Notes under the pieces: generated by a model | Seen by the model: the letters and a program-made list of their open reading frames with translations, nothing else | The model's database searches: none | Told to the model about the DNA's origin: nothing | Translations under genes and position numbers: made by a program | Origin: JALZAA01 sp046727755 | GTDB lineage: Bacteria > Actinomycetota > Acidimicrobiia > IMCC26256 > JACDBD01 | Assembly (NCBI GenBank): GCA_046727755.1 | Contig: JBKPDG010000072.1 | Coordinates: 1 to 23,709 of the forward strand | Length of the DNA: 23,709 nt | Direction of reading: 5' to 3' | Shown: positions 8,344 through 15,447 of the stretch, in pieces | Layout of the letters: the number at the start of each line of letters is the position of its first letter | Numbering within the stretch: position 1 is the stretch's first letter

Positions 8344-9258
8344 GTGCGACTCCTGCTGATCGTCAACGAGACGGCGACCGCGGTAACAGCCCGGCGACGC
8401 GTCCTGGTGCAGCGCGTGCTCGGGGCCGAGCACAAGCTCGAGGTGGAGGAGACGTCGCGCCGAGGCCACGCCGCCCGCATCGCCCGCGGCGCGGCGCTGG
8501 AGGGCGTCGACGCCGTCGTCGTCCTCGCCGGTGACGGCACCCTGAGCGAAGCCGCCGATGGCCTCGCCGGCTCCAACACCGCCTTGGCCCCCCTTCCCGG
8601 CGGGTCGACCAACGTGTTCGCCCGGAGCATCGGCGTCGCCTATGACCCCGTCGAGGCCGCCGAGCAGCTCGTGGTCTCGCTCGTGAGAAGCAGCTTCCGG
8701 CGCATCGGCCTCGGTGTCGCCGACGGGCGCCGGTTCCTCTTTCACGCGGGGCTTGGGCTGGACGCCGCCGTCATCGGCCAAGTGGAGCGGCGATCGTTCC
8801 TGAAGCGGTACGGCACGCACACATTGTTCGTCGCCACGACCGTGGACACGTGGCTACGACAGTACGACCACCGGCGGCCCCGGTTCCGGATCGAGCTCGG
8901 CAACGGCGAAGTCGTCGGCGACTCGGCGTTCGCGATCGTCTCCAACCAGCGGCCATGGTCGTATCTCGGACGGCGCCCGCTGATGGTCGCGCCCGAGGCC
9001 GGTCTCGACGTGCCGCTCACGCTCACGCTGTTCCGGTCGCTCTCGTTGTCGGTCCTCCTGAGCGGCGCAGCTTCGGCGCTGCAAAAGGGGCAGCGCTTGA
9101 TGCACCATCCGAAGATCGCGCAGCTCACCGACGTGCACTCGCTCACCGTCAGCGGCTACGGACCGTTCCCCTGGCAGGTCGACGGCGACTACCTCGGCGA
9201 CACCGAGCGCCTGCGGATCTCGTGGCAGCCCGACGCGCTCACGGTCGTGACGCCCTGA
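8344..9258 (+). CDS. Diacylglycerol/lipid kinase, YegS/Rv2252/BmrU family
   Basis: The product is a 304-aa soluble kinase of the DAGK catalytic family that phosphorylates diacylglycerol or a related lipid from ATP at the membrane face. The N-terminus (LLLIVNETAT) matches the first strand of the family. The nucleotide-binding GDGT is at 63-66 (VVVLAGDGTLSEAADGL), followed by LPGGSTNVFARSIG (84-97). The C-terminal PWQVDGDYLGD is the usual end block with its conserved Asp-Gly. GTG 8344 is the only start that gives the family N-terminus directly. It is divergent from the uracil glycosylase and is followed by a nested terminator. The adjacent convergent gene is also a phospholipid-related enzyme, but opposite strands argue against a common transcript. 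Confidence 0.92.
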   Translation: MRLLLIVNETATAVTARRRVLVQRVLGAEHKLEVEETSRRGHAARIARGAALEGVDAVVVLAGDGTLSEAADGLAGSNTALAPLPGGSTNVFARSIGVAYDPVEAAEQLVVSLVRSSFRRIGLGVADGRRFLFHAGLGLDAAVIGQVERRSFLKRYGTHTLFVATTVDTWLRQYDHRRPRFRIELGNGEVVGDSAFAIVSNQRPWSYLGRRPLMVAPEAGLDVPLTLTLFRSLSLSVLLSGAASALQKGQRLMHHPKIAQLTDVHSLTVSGYGPFPWQVDGDYLGDTERLRISWQPDALTVVTP

Positions 9259-9263
9259 CCCGC

Positions 9264-9308
9264 CGATGCGCTCCTCAAGCCCGCTCAGCGGGCCTCATGA
9301 ACGCATCG
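9264..9308. terminator. Nested hairpin between convergent lipid kinase and GDPD genes
   Basis: An inner stem GCCCGC-TCA-GCGGGC (about 9279-9293) sits inside an outer perfect 7-bp repeat CGATGCG (9264-9270) / CGCATCG (9302-9308). There is no T-run on either strand. It fills most of the 54-bp gap between two convergent genes, so it most likely ends transcription from both sides. Confidence 0.6.
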
Positions 9309-9312
9309 TGCG

Positions 9313-10023
9313 TTAGCTGTCGAACACGCGGCGGGCGACGTCGGGGACGTCGGTGATGATGGCGTCGACGCCGGCGGCGGCGAGGCGCTGCATCTCGTCC
9401 TCGCCGTTCACGGTCCAGACGTTCACCGCCATCCCGAACTCGTGCGCCCGCGCCACGGTCGCGGCCGCGGCCTCGCCGGTGAGGGCGCGCACGTCGGGAT
9501 GGACGGCGCCGTGCCCGTGCGCGTGTGCGATCTCGATCCCGTCGACTGGGTCCATGCCGACGAGCGTCAAGAAGCCGGTCGGTATCGATGCGTCGAGCTC
9601 ACGCACGCGATCGGCGGATTCGAGGTTGAACGACGACACGAGCACGTCATCCCGCCCGTCGCGCCGCGTCAGGAGGTCGACCACGCCGGCGGCGACGGCG
9701 TCGGTCGGGTCGTAGTCGGCGTCGCCGGGCAGGTTCTTCACCTCGATGTTCACCAGCATCCCGGTGCACGCGTCGAGCGCCTCCTCGAGTGTCGGGATCT
9801 CGGGACGGGCGGCGCGGATGTCTGCCTCGGCCCGCTCGGCGAGGACACCTACTCCTCGTGCGTCGGCGTCGTGGTGCACGACCAACCCGCCGTCGGCGGT
9901 CCGGTGGACGTCGAGCTCGACGCCGTCGGCGCCAAGGGCGCTCGCGGCCACGAACGCCTCCAGCGTGTTCTCGGGCGCCATGCGGAAGGCGCCGCGATGG
10001 GCGAGAACACGCGGGACCGGCAC
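9313..10023 (-). CDS. Glycerophosphodiester phosphodiesterase (GDPD family)
   Basis: The product is 236 aa from the GTG at 10023. It hydrolyses glycerophosphodiesters to glycerol-3-phosphate and an alcohol. The family signatures are AHRGAFRMAPENTLEAF near the N-terminus (catalytic His of HRG), GADGVELDVHRT (metal-binding Glu and Asp), VVHHDA (second catalytic His), and the downstream IEVKN and VSSFN blocks. It ends in the TIM-barrel closing motif VNVWTVN...GVDAIITDVPD. No signal peptide is seen, so it should be cytoplasmic. A longer form from TTG at 10059 is possible. I prefer GTG because the 12 extra codons have many T-ending codons unlike the rest of the gene. It is divergent from whiB, with a palindrome in the gap. 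Confidence 0.9.
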   Translation of the reverse strand: MPVPRVLAHRGAFRMAPENTLEAFVAASALGADGVELDVHRTADGGLVVHHDADARGVGVLAERAEADIRAARPEIPTLEEALDACTGMLVNIEVKNLPGDADYDPTDAVAAGVVDLLTRRDGRDDVLVSSFNLESADRVRELDASIPTGFLTLVGMDPVDGIEIAHAHGHGAVHPDVRALTGEAAAATVARAHEFGMAVNVWTVNGEDEMQRLAAAGVDAIITDVPDVARRVFDS

Positions 10024-10084
10024 GTCAGGATCCGGGATACGCGCGAAACCGCAGGTCAAGCCTCTTGCGCGTTCGTGCAGCGGT

Positions 10085-10102
10085 CAATACCCTGCAGTAT
10101 TG
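10085..10102. promoter_or_regulatory. CAATAC-N6-GTATTG palindrome between GDPD and whiB
   Basis: Perfect 6-bp arms (10085-10090 and 10097-10102) flank CCTGCA. The site lies in the 169-bp divergent gap, 91 bp before the whiB start and 62 bp before the GDPD start, and is AT-richer than its surroundings. A dimeric regulator could bind here. Which gene it controls cannot be told. Confidence 0.4.
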
Positions 10103-10192
10103 CCTCGGCGTGGGCAGCCCGGGGATGCTTGTGAACGTGCGCACGAGCGCTCTTACACCGCTCGCACGACGACCACGAGTACCGGAGGCTTC

Positions 10193-10486
10193 GTGGCGCT
10201 CACTTGGATCAGAACTCACGACTGGGACGTGGACGCGTGGCGCGGTCGCTCTGCGTGCCGCGATTCCGACCCTGACATCTTCTTCCCCATCGGGAGCACC
10301 GGCCCCGCTCTCGAGCAGATCGAGACGGCCAGACGCATCTGCACGGCCTGCGACGTGAACGAGGAATGCCTCGAGTTCGCTCTCGCCACCAACCAAGAGG
10401 CCGGCGTCTGGGGCGGCACCACCGAAGAGGAACGCCGCAAGCTGCGCAAAGCGTGGCTGGCCAAGCAGCGACGAGCCGCCAGCTAG
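10193..10486 (+). CDS. whiB1: WhiB-family iron-sulfur transcriptional regulator, WhiB1-like
   Basis: The 97-aa protein has the four cluster cysteines C22, C50, C53 and C59 (spacing C-x27-C-x2-C-x5-C) and the GVWGG turn at 71-75, followed by a basic C-terminus (RRKLRKAWLAKQRR) for DNA contact. The block CRDSDPDIFFPIGSTGPAL closely resembles mycobacterial WhiB1, an essential 4Fe-4S regulator that reacts with nitric oxide and partners the primary sigma factor. The start is GTG 10193, with GGAGG at 10184-10188 four bases before it. It is convergent with a pdtaS-like kinase, the same neighbour whiB1 has in M. tuberculosis (Rv3219/Rv3220c), which supports the subtype. A 6-bp hairpin (10144-10149 / 10159-10164) lies in the leader. 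Confidence 0.93.
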   Translation: MALTWIRTHDWDVDAWRGRSACRDSDPDIFFPIGSTGPALEQIETARRICTACDVNEECLEFALATNQEAGVWGGTTEEERRKLRKAWLAKQRRAAS

Positions 10487-10510
10487 CTCCGTCGCCCGCG
10501 GCGGCGCCGG

Positions 10511-11995
10511 TCACAGCTCGACGGGCGCGCTGGGCGCCAAGGGCACCCGCAAGCGCACGTGCGTTCCGCCCGTATCGCGCGTCGACGGGCCCAACTCCAT
10601 CGACCCGCCGAGCTCGCCGTTCACGAGCGCCTGCACGATCGACAATCCGAGGCCCTTCGAAGACTCGACGGTGAACCCGGGCGGAAGGCCGACGCCGTCG
10701 TCGATCACCTCGACGACGAGCTCGCCGTCGAGGCGCGCCAGCTGCACGAGCACGCTCCCCTCGGTCGGGGCGGCGCCGTCACGCGGGAAGGCGTGGTCGA
10801 CCGCGTTCTGCATCAGCTCGTTGAGCACGACGGCGAGTGCGGTGGCGACGTCCCCCCGCAGGTTGCCGGCGTCACCCGAGACCTCGAATCGGAGGGCGAC
10901 GTCGGGCGTCGAGACGGTCTCCTCGACGGTTCGCACGAGCGGCTTGACCACGTCGCCGAACGGCACGACGTCGCCGGCGTCGCGCGACAGCGTCTCGTGC
11001 ACGATGGCGATCGACCGGATGCGGCGCTCCGATTCCTCGATCGCGTCCTGCGCCTCCTCCGACGCGAGTCGGCGTCCCTGGAGTCGGAGCAGTGCCGCGA
11101 TCGTCTGCAAGTTGTTCTTCACCCGGTGGTGGATCTCTCGGATCGTGGCGTCTTTCGAGAGCAACATGCGGTCGCGGCGTCGCAAGTCGGTGACGTCGCG
11201 CATGAGCACGACGGCGCCGACGGTGTGGCCCGCCTCCAGCAGCGGGATGGCGCGGATCAGGATCGACGAATCGCCGCGCTCGACCTCCTCGGTGACCGGT
11301 AGTCGCGCCGCGAGCGCGGCGTCGACCGCGTCCTGATCGAACCCGATCTCGGCCAGCCGTTGCCCTGAGGCGTAGGCGTGGATCCCCATACGATGCAGCG
11401 AGCTGATGGCGTTCGGGCTCGCGAAGCGGATCTGCGCGTCACCGTCCAGGATGATCACGCCGTCCGCCACCCGCGGCGCGTCCTCGAACTCGACCTCGTC
11501 GCGAGGGAACGGGAAACTGCCCTCGGCGATCATCCGGGCGAACCGGTCGAACACCTCGGAGTACTGGCGCTCGAGCGAACCGGGCCGGCGTCCGAACGTG
11601 AGCGGCGTCTCGCGGGTGACGAGCCCGATCAGGGTTCCCTCGCACCGGACGGGGATGCACTTGATGCGGGCCCGTTCGGTCGAGGCGAGCGCCTTGGTCT
11701 CGCCCTCGACGATCTCCCCGGCCCGCCACGCCCGGCTGAACAGCGGCCGCTCCACCTCGCCGACGACGGTGCCGACCATGTCGTTCGTGTACAGCGTCTG
11801 ATCGGTGGTCGGGCGCACCTGGCCCAGGACGACGAAGCGGTGACCCTCCTCGCCCTGGATGGCGGTGAGGAACAGGAGGTCGGCGAAGCAGAGGTCGGCG
11901 AGCACCTGCCACGACGCCATGAGACGCCGGGTATGCGCGAGCGCCGCGCCGCCCAAGGCGGTATTCGTGCGCGCCAGCTCGAATCCGAGCGTCAC
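10511..11995 (-). CDS. pdtaS: PdtaS-type sensor histidine kinase (GAF-PAS-HisKA_2-HATPase)
   Basis: The product is a 494-aa soluble kinase with no membrane helix, the same length class as mycobacterial PdtaS (501 aa). The N-terminal GAF-like region (about 1-150) contains WQVLADLCFADLLFL, and a PAS region follows (about 165-260; ASPNAISSLHRMGI). The dimerisation box is REIHHRVKNNLQTIAALLRLQ with H289/H290. The ATPase domain has NELMQNAVDHAF (N box), DDGVGLPPGF and GLGLSIVQALV (G boxes). Known PdtaS proteins signal to PdtaR, an ANTAR RNA-binding antiterminator, in nitrosative and metal stress; no PdtaR gene is visible here. The start is GTG 11995 with no Shine-Dalgarno, and TACGAT just upstream suggests a leaderless transcript. 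The gap before it holds an 11-bp inverted repeat. Confidence 0.92.
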   Translation of the reverse strand: MTLGFELARTNTALGGAALAHTRRLMASWQVLADLCFADLLFLTAIQGEEGHRFVVLGQVRPTTDQTLYTNDMVGTVVGEVERPLFSRAWRAGEIVEGETKALASTERARIKCIPVRCEGTLIGLVTRETPLTFGRRPGSLERQYSEVFDRFARMIAEGSFPFPRDEVEFEDAPRVADGVIILDGDAQIRFASPNAISSLHRMGIHAYASGQRLAEIGFDQDAVDAALAARLPVTEEVERGDSSILIRAIPLLEAGHTVGAVVLMRDVTDLRRRDRMLLSKDATIREIHHRVKNNLQTIAALLRLQGRRLASEEAQDAIEESERRIRSIAIVHETLSRDAGDVVPFGDVVKPLVRTVEETVSTPDVALRFEVSGDAGNLRGDVATALAVVLNELMQNAVDHAFPRDGAAPTEGSVLVQLARLDGELVVEVIDDGVGLPPGFTVESSKGLGLSIVQALVNGELGGSMELGPSTRDTGGTHVRLRVPLAPSAPVEL

Positions 11996-12010
11996 AGGGA
12001 GAATCGTACG

Positions 12011-12058
12011 GCGTTGGGTCGAATACCCCCCTCATAGGGCCGGCGAGCGACCCAACGC
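12011..12058. repeat. Perfect 11-bp inverted repeat between the ATPase pair and pdtaS
   Basis: GCGTTGGGTCG (12011-12021) and CGACCCAACGC (12048-12058) are exact reverse complements separated by 26 nt. The spacer holds an inner CCCT-CAT-AGGG hairpin (12029-12039). It fills most of the 66-bp gap. On the minus strand it follows the ATPase stop by three bases and precedes the pdtaS GTG, with TACGAT between. It may be a terminator for the upstream operon, an operator for pdtaS, or both. Confidence 0.6.
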
Positions 12059-12061
12059 TCG

Positions 12062-13261
12062 TTACGCGCCGAAGAGGGCCTCGCCGATGCGCGCAAGCCC
12101 GCCCACGTCGTAGATGTCGATCTCGAAGTTCGGCACGTTCGCCACGACCTCGGGGACGCGACCGAGCTCGGTCTTGAGCTCCGCTTCGCGGGTCGCGACA
12201 ACTGCGAAGTTCATGAACGACTCGCCGATGGTGCGAAGCACGCGCGCCGTGCGCGGGGTGTCGGCCAGCTCGGCGACGTCCGTGCCGGCGAGCTCCTCGG
12301 CGATCGGTCCCGCTTCCGTCACGAGGGTGTCGGCGGCGCGGGCGCCGTCGGCCGAGAGCAGATACTCGGGCAGCGTCTTGTTGAGGACGAGGGCGCCGAG
12401 ATGGAAGTCGTGCCGGGCGAGCTGCTCGCAGAAGAACTGCGCCTCTCGCAGCGGCGCCCCCTCGAGCGTCGTCACGACCGCGAACGTCGTGCGCCGGTCG
12501 TGCAGGAGACGCTCGACCGCTTGCGCGCGCTCGCTGAACCCGTCGTACATGGACTGGAAGCTGAGGAAGAACTCGGCGATGTCCTGGAGGAACTGGCTGC
12601 CGACGACGCGATCGGCGAGCTGGTAGAACGGCCGGCTGGCCACGTTGAGCACGCGTGCGCCGCGCCGGCCACCCATCCGGTACGGCATGGTGAGCCACCG
12701 CAGCAGCCGGCCCCCGAAGAAATCGGCCATGCGGCTCGGTGCCTCGAGGAAGTCGATCGCGTTCCGTGTCGGCGGCGTGTCGATGACGATGAGGTCGTAC
12801 TTGCCGGTGGCGTGGACGTCGAACAGCCGCTCCATCGCGATGTAGTCGTGGCTCTGCACGAACCGCCCGGTGATGTTCGTGTACAGGCGGTTCTCGAGAA
12901 TCCGGTAGGCCGTCTCCTCGTCGGGCGCGTGACGCAGCACGAGCTCGTCCCACGAGCGCTTCGTGTCGAGCATCGCCGCCCACATCTGGCCGCGCGGCTC
13001 CAGCCCCGCCGCCTTGAACGCCTCGACCGGCACTTCCTTCTCGACGTTGCCGAAGTCCTCGAGACCGAGCGCGTTGGCGAGCCGGCGCGCCGGGTCGATC
13101 GTGAGCACGAGCACCCTGCCGCCCAGGCGCGTAGCGGCTGCGACACCGGCGGCGGCTGCGACCGACGTCTTGCCGACGCCGCCCGAACCGCAGAACACGA
13201 CGATCTCCTTCGTGGCGAGCAGCGACTCGATGCTCGTGGCCCGGGGCTCGGCGCGAGTCAC
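12062..13261 (-). CDS. Get3/ArsA-like ATPase, second of pair (Rv3680-like, BagB type)
   Basis: This is a 399-aa P-loop ATPase of the ArsA/GET3 clan. The deviant Walker A is GSGGVGKTS (25-33), in which the signature Lys of GKGGVGKT is replaced by Ser26, as in mycobacterial Rv3680 (CGAGGVGKT). The A-loop TIDPARRLANALG and the switch DTPPTRNAIDFL also match that subgroup rather than true arsenite pumps. The Rv3679/Rv3680 proteins form a heteromeric complex linked to stress tolerance in mycobacteria. GTG 13261 overlaps the stop of the partner gene (GTGA), so the two are translationally coupled, as expected for a stoichiometric complex. No arsenic genes are nearby and no metal-binding Cys triad is apparent. 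The C-terminal region (after about 330) is less conserved. Confidence 0.88.
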   Translation of the reverse strand: MTRAEPRATSIESLLATKEIVVFCGSGGVGKTSVAAAAGVAAATRLGGRVLVLTIDPARRLANALGLEDFGNVEKEVPVEAFKAAGLEPRGQMWAAMLDTKRSWDELVLRHAPDEETAYRILENRLYTNITGRFVQSHDYIAMERLFDVHATGKYDLIVIDTPPTRNAIDFLEAPSRMADFFGGRLLRWLTMPYRMGGRRGARVLNVASRPFYQLADRVVGSQFLQDIAEFFLSFQSMYDGFSERAQAVERLLHDRRTTFAVVTTLEGAPLREAQFFCEQLARHDFHLGALVLNKTLPEYLLSADGARAADTLVTEAGPIAEELAGTDVAELADTPRTARVLRTIGESFMNFAVVATREAELKTELGRVPEVVANVPNFEIDIYDVGGLARIGEALFGA

Positions 13262-14223
13262 AGCCCCAGCTCCTGGGCGAGGGAGTCGGCGACCATCTTC
13301 GTGACCCGCAATCCCTGGTCGCGCACGAACAGGTACGGGAGGTACAACGTCGGCAGCTCGACGGCTTGGCGGAGCTCGGCGAGATGCACGGCGCGCGTCC
13401 GCCGCAACGACACCGCGAGGCGGGCAGCGTCGAGGACGGCCGTACCGCCCGATCCGACCCGTCCAGTGAGTACCGCGCTCGCCTCGTCGCCGCGCAGCGC
13501 CTCGAACGCCTCCTCGTCCGCGTGCGTGAACAGCTCGGGGAGCACCCGGTTGACGACGACGGCGCCGAGCGGCACCGACAGCTCGACGCGTGCTCGCCGC
13601 ACGAGGTCGATCGTCTCGTTGACCGGCATCTCCTCCGGTGTCGCGACGACATTGAGGCCTGTCACCGAGGGATCGGAAAGCAGCTCGACCATCCAGTCGG
13701 TCTGCTCGCGCACCATGCCCACCGAGACGAGCTCCTGAATGGCGCGCGGCGCGTCCAGCTGCCCGATGATGTGGCCGGTGGCGGCGGCGTCGACGACGAC
13801 GAGGTCCCAGTCCGCCCTCCCCTCGATCGATTCGCGCACTTCCCAGCAGATCTTTCCGACCGTGAGGATCTCCTTCACACCCGGCGCCGCCGTCGCCACG
13901 AAGTCGAGCACGCGCGCCAGCGGCCCGAGCCGGCCGAGCACGGGAACGCGCAGGTTGAGCTTGAGGTACTCCTTCAGCGAGTCCTCGGTGCGCATCGCCA
14001 TGGCGCACACACCCGGGTACACCTCGCGGGGCTCGAAGCCGACGGACGGTTGCTCGAAGTGGCCGGGGAGATTTCCCTTCGCGTCGGCCTCGACGACGAG
14101 CACGCGCTGGCCCCGGTCGGCGGCGAGCAGAGCGGTCGCCGCGGTCACCGTGCTCTTGCCGACCCCGCCCTTGCCGGTGAAGAACAGCAGGCGCCGCGCC
14201 AGAAGGTCAGGCGCGGGTGGCAC
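13258..14223 (-). CDS. Get3/ArsA-like ATPase, first of pair (Rv3679-like, BagA type)
   Basis: This 321-aa ATPase has the complete signature Walker A GKGGVGKST (17-25) with the intradimer Lys K18. It has VVEADAKGNLPGHF in the A-loop position and VDAAATGHIIGQLDAP in the switch II position, where Get3/ArsA have DTAPTGH. The length and motifs correspond to mycobacterial Rv3679. Paired with the downstream gene it would form an asymmetric complex in which only one subunit carries the signature Lys. Arsenite transport is unlikely, since no arsB or arsR is present. The GTG at 14223 lies 3 bases after the DUF3107 stop, without a visible Shine-Dalgarno, which suggests coupling. The client or substrate is unknown. 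Confidence 0.87.
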   Translation of the reverse strand: MPPAPDLLARRLLFFTGKGGVGKSTVTAATALLAADRGQRVLVVEADAKGNLPGHFEQPSVGFEPREVYPGVCAMAMRTEDSLKEYLKLNLRVPVLGRLGPLARVLDFVATAAPGVKEILTVGKICWEVRESIEGRADWDLVVVDAAATGHIIGQLDAPRAIQELVSVGMVREQTDWMVELLSDPSVTGLNVVATPEEMPVNETIDLVRRARVELSVPLGAVVVNRVLPELFTHADEEAFEALRGDEASAVLTGRVGSGGTAVLDAARLAVSLRRTRAVHLAELRQAVELPTLYLPYLFVRDQGLRVTKMVADSLAQELGL

Positions 14224-14226
14224 GGG

Positions 14227-14457
14227 TCAGATGCTGCCGAAGCCGACCCGCTTCGATCCCTCTTCCGAGTCGACCTCGATGTAGGCGAGCTTGTCGAGGG
14301 CGACGCCGACCCGCCGGCCTTTGGCGTCGGTGAGCCAGACCATGGTGTCGCCGCCCTTGATCGCCTTGTCGATCGTCTTGAACGCCTCCTCGACGCCGCC
14401 GTCGAGATCGAGCGTCAGCTCCTTCGGCGTGTGCACGACACCGATGCGGACTTCCAT
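14227..14457 (-). CDS. DUF3107 family protein (TB9.4-like)
   Basis: The product is a 76-aa soluble protein. It begins MEVRIGVVHTPKELTLDLDG and ends in the family hallmark RVGFG near the C-terminus, with the middle strand RRVGVALDKLAYIEVD. The family is small, actinobacterial and of unknown function; M. tuberculosis TB9.4 (Rv3208A) is a member by recall. ATG 14457 has AAGGGA on the minus strand (14466-14471) at good spacing, which makes it one of the better ribosome sites here. It sits between the ctaG-like gene (43-bp gap) and the ATPase pair (3-bp gap), so it is probably part of their transcript. No catalytic residues stand out. Confidence 0.87.
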   Translation of the reverse strand: MEVRIGVVHTPKELTLDLDGGVEEAFKTIDKAIKGGDTMVWLTDAKGRRVGVALDKLAYIEVDSEEGSKRVGFGSI

Positions 14458-14500
14458 GGAGGCGTTCCCTTCGCGATCGCGGGCCCGGCTCCGGTCGATG

Positions 14501-15397
14501 CTAGCGACCTCCCTGCGAGGCAGCGGCCTCGAGAGCGTCGAGGTGCCGGTCGTGGCGGGCCGCCGCCCGCTCCTCGGCGTTCATCCACTGATGCACGACG
14601 ATCCCGATGCAGAGCAGGCCGAACAACTCCCCAGAGATCCACAGCAGGCCCGCGCCCGTTCGTTGGTCGGCGAGCGGGCTGGCACCCCACCGGCGCTCGA
14701 CTTGGTCGTACCAACCCGACGCGATCACCGTGTTCATCGTGAGGAGCGCGACCCCGACGAAGGTGTGGAAGGGCAACAGCACGAGCACGTAGAGAAGCCG
14801 GGCTCCGTACCCGAGCGCGTGCGGGATCGGGTCGAGCCCGACGACATGGGCGAGGAAGAGGCACCCGGCCCCGACGAAGTACGCGTGCGTCGCGACGTGG
14901 AACCATTCGTTCCGTAGCGACAACTCGTACAACGGCGTGAAGTAGAGCGTCACGACACTCGTGCCGAACAGCAACCACGCCGCCAGCGGGTGCGTGAGCA
15001 CCCGCGCCGGCGCGCTGCGCAGGACGCGCAGGATGGCGCGCTGTGTCCCCCGCGACCCGGATTGGAGCGCCAGCGTGATCGGCGCGCCGAGGACCAAGAG
15101 GAGCGGCGCCACCATGCCGAGCAGGATGTGCTGGACGATGTGGAGGCTGAACAAGACCCGGTCGTAGGCGGCGATTCCGGATGCGGTGGCGACGAGAATG
15201 ACCACCAGGCCGAAAAGGAAGGCGGCGGTGCGGCTCGCCGGCCACGACCGGCCGCGCGCGCGGAGCCGCCGCACCCCGACCACGTACGCAGCCGCCGCGA
15301 AGACGACGACCGGGAACGTCACGTCGAGCGACCAGTCGGTCAGGAGGACGTCCCACGACGGCGCCGGGGGCGCGACCAGCGCGGTCACGTGGACCAC
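14501..15397 (-). CDS. ctaG: CtaG-type cytochrome c oxidase assembly protein (caa3_CtaG family)
   Basis: This 298-aa membrane protein has about seven hydrophobic helices. Conserved family features are HIVQHILLGMVAPLLLVLGAP, TPLYELSLRNEWFHVATHAYF and LLPFHTFVGVALL, whose intramembrane His residues suggest metal (copper) handling. The family is required for or linked to aa3/caa3 oxidase assembly in Bacillus and is common in actinobacteria, sometimes fused to CopD. The C-terminus (ERAAARHDRHLDALEAAA) is a charged cytoplasmic tail. The start is GTG 15397; GTG 15388 is also possible. It is divergent from ctaE with 50 bp between, so oxidase subunit III and its assembly factor may share a control region. 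It heads the minus-strand run DUF3107, ATPase pair. Confidence 0.88.
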   Translation of the reverse strand: MVHVTALVAPPAPSWDVLLTDWSLDVTFPVVVFAAAAYVVGVRRLRARGRSWPASRTAAFLFGLVVILVATASGIAAYDRVLFSLHIVQHILLGMVAPLLLVLGAPITLALQSGSRGTQRAILRVLRSAPARVLTHPLAAWLLFGTSVVTLYFTPLYELSLRNEWFHVATHAYFVGAGCLFLAHVVGLDPIPHALGYGARLLYVLVLLPFHTFVGVALLTMNTVIASGWYDQVERRWGASPLADQRTGAGLLWISGELFGLLCIGIVVHQWMNAEERAAARHDRHLDALEAAASQGGR

Positions 15398-15447
15398 GGT
15401 AACCGGGAACCTTCACCCGCCGTCTGACGTGTGCCAACCTGTCGGCC

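Noticed and set aside
9313..10059. TTG start at 10059 for the GDPD gene
   Set aside because: The 12 added codons have third positions unlike the gene and add nothing conserved; kept only as an alternative.
12062..14223. Arsenical pump ATPase function for the ArsA-like pair
   Set aside because: No arsB, arsR, arsC or arsD is nearby, and the motifs match the Rv3679/Rv3680 subgroup instead.
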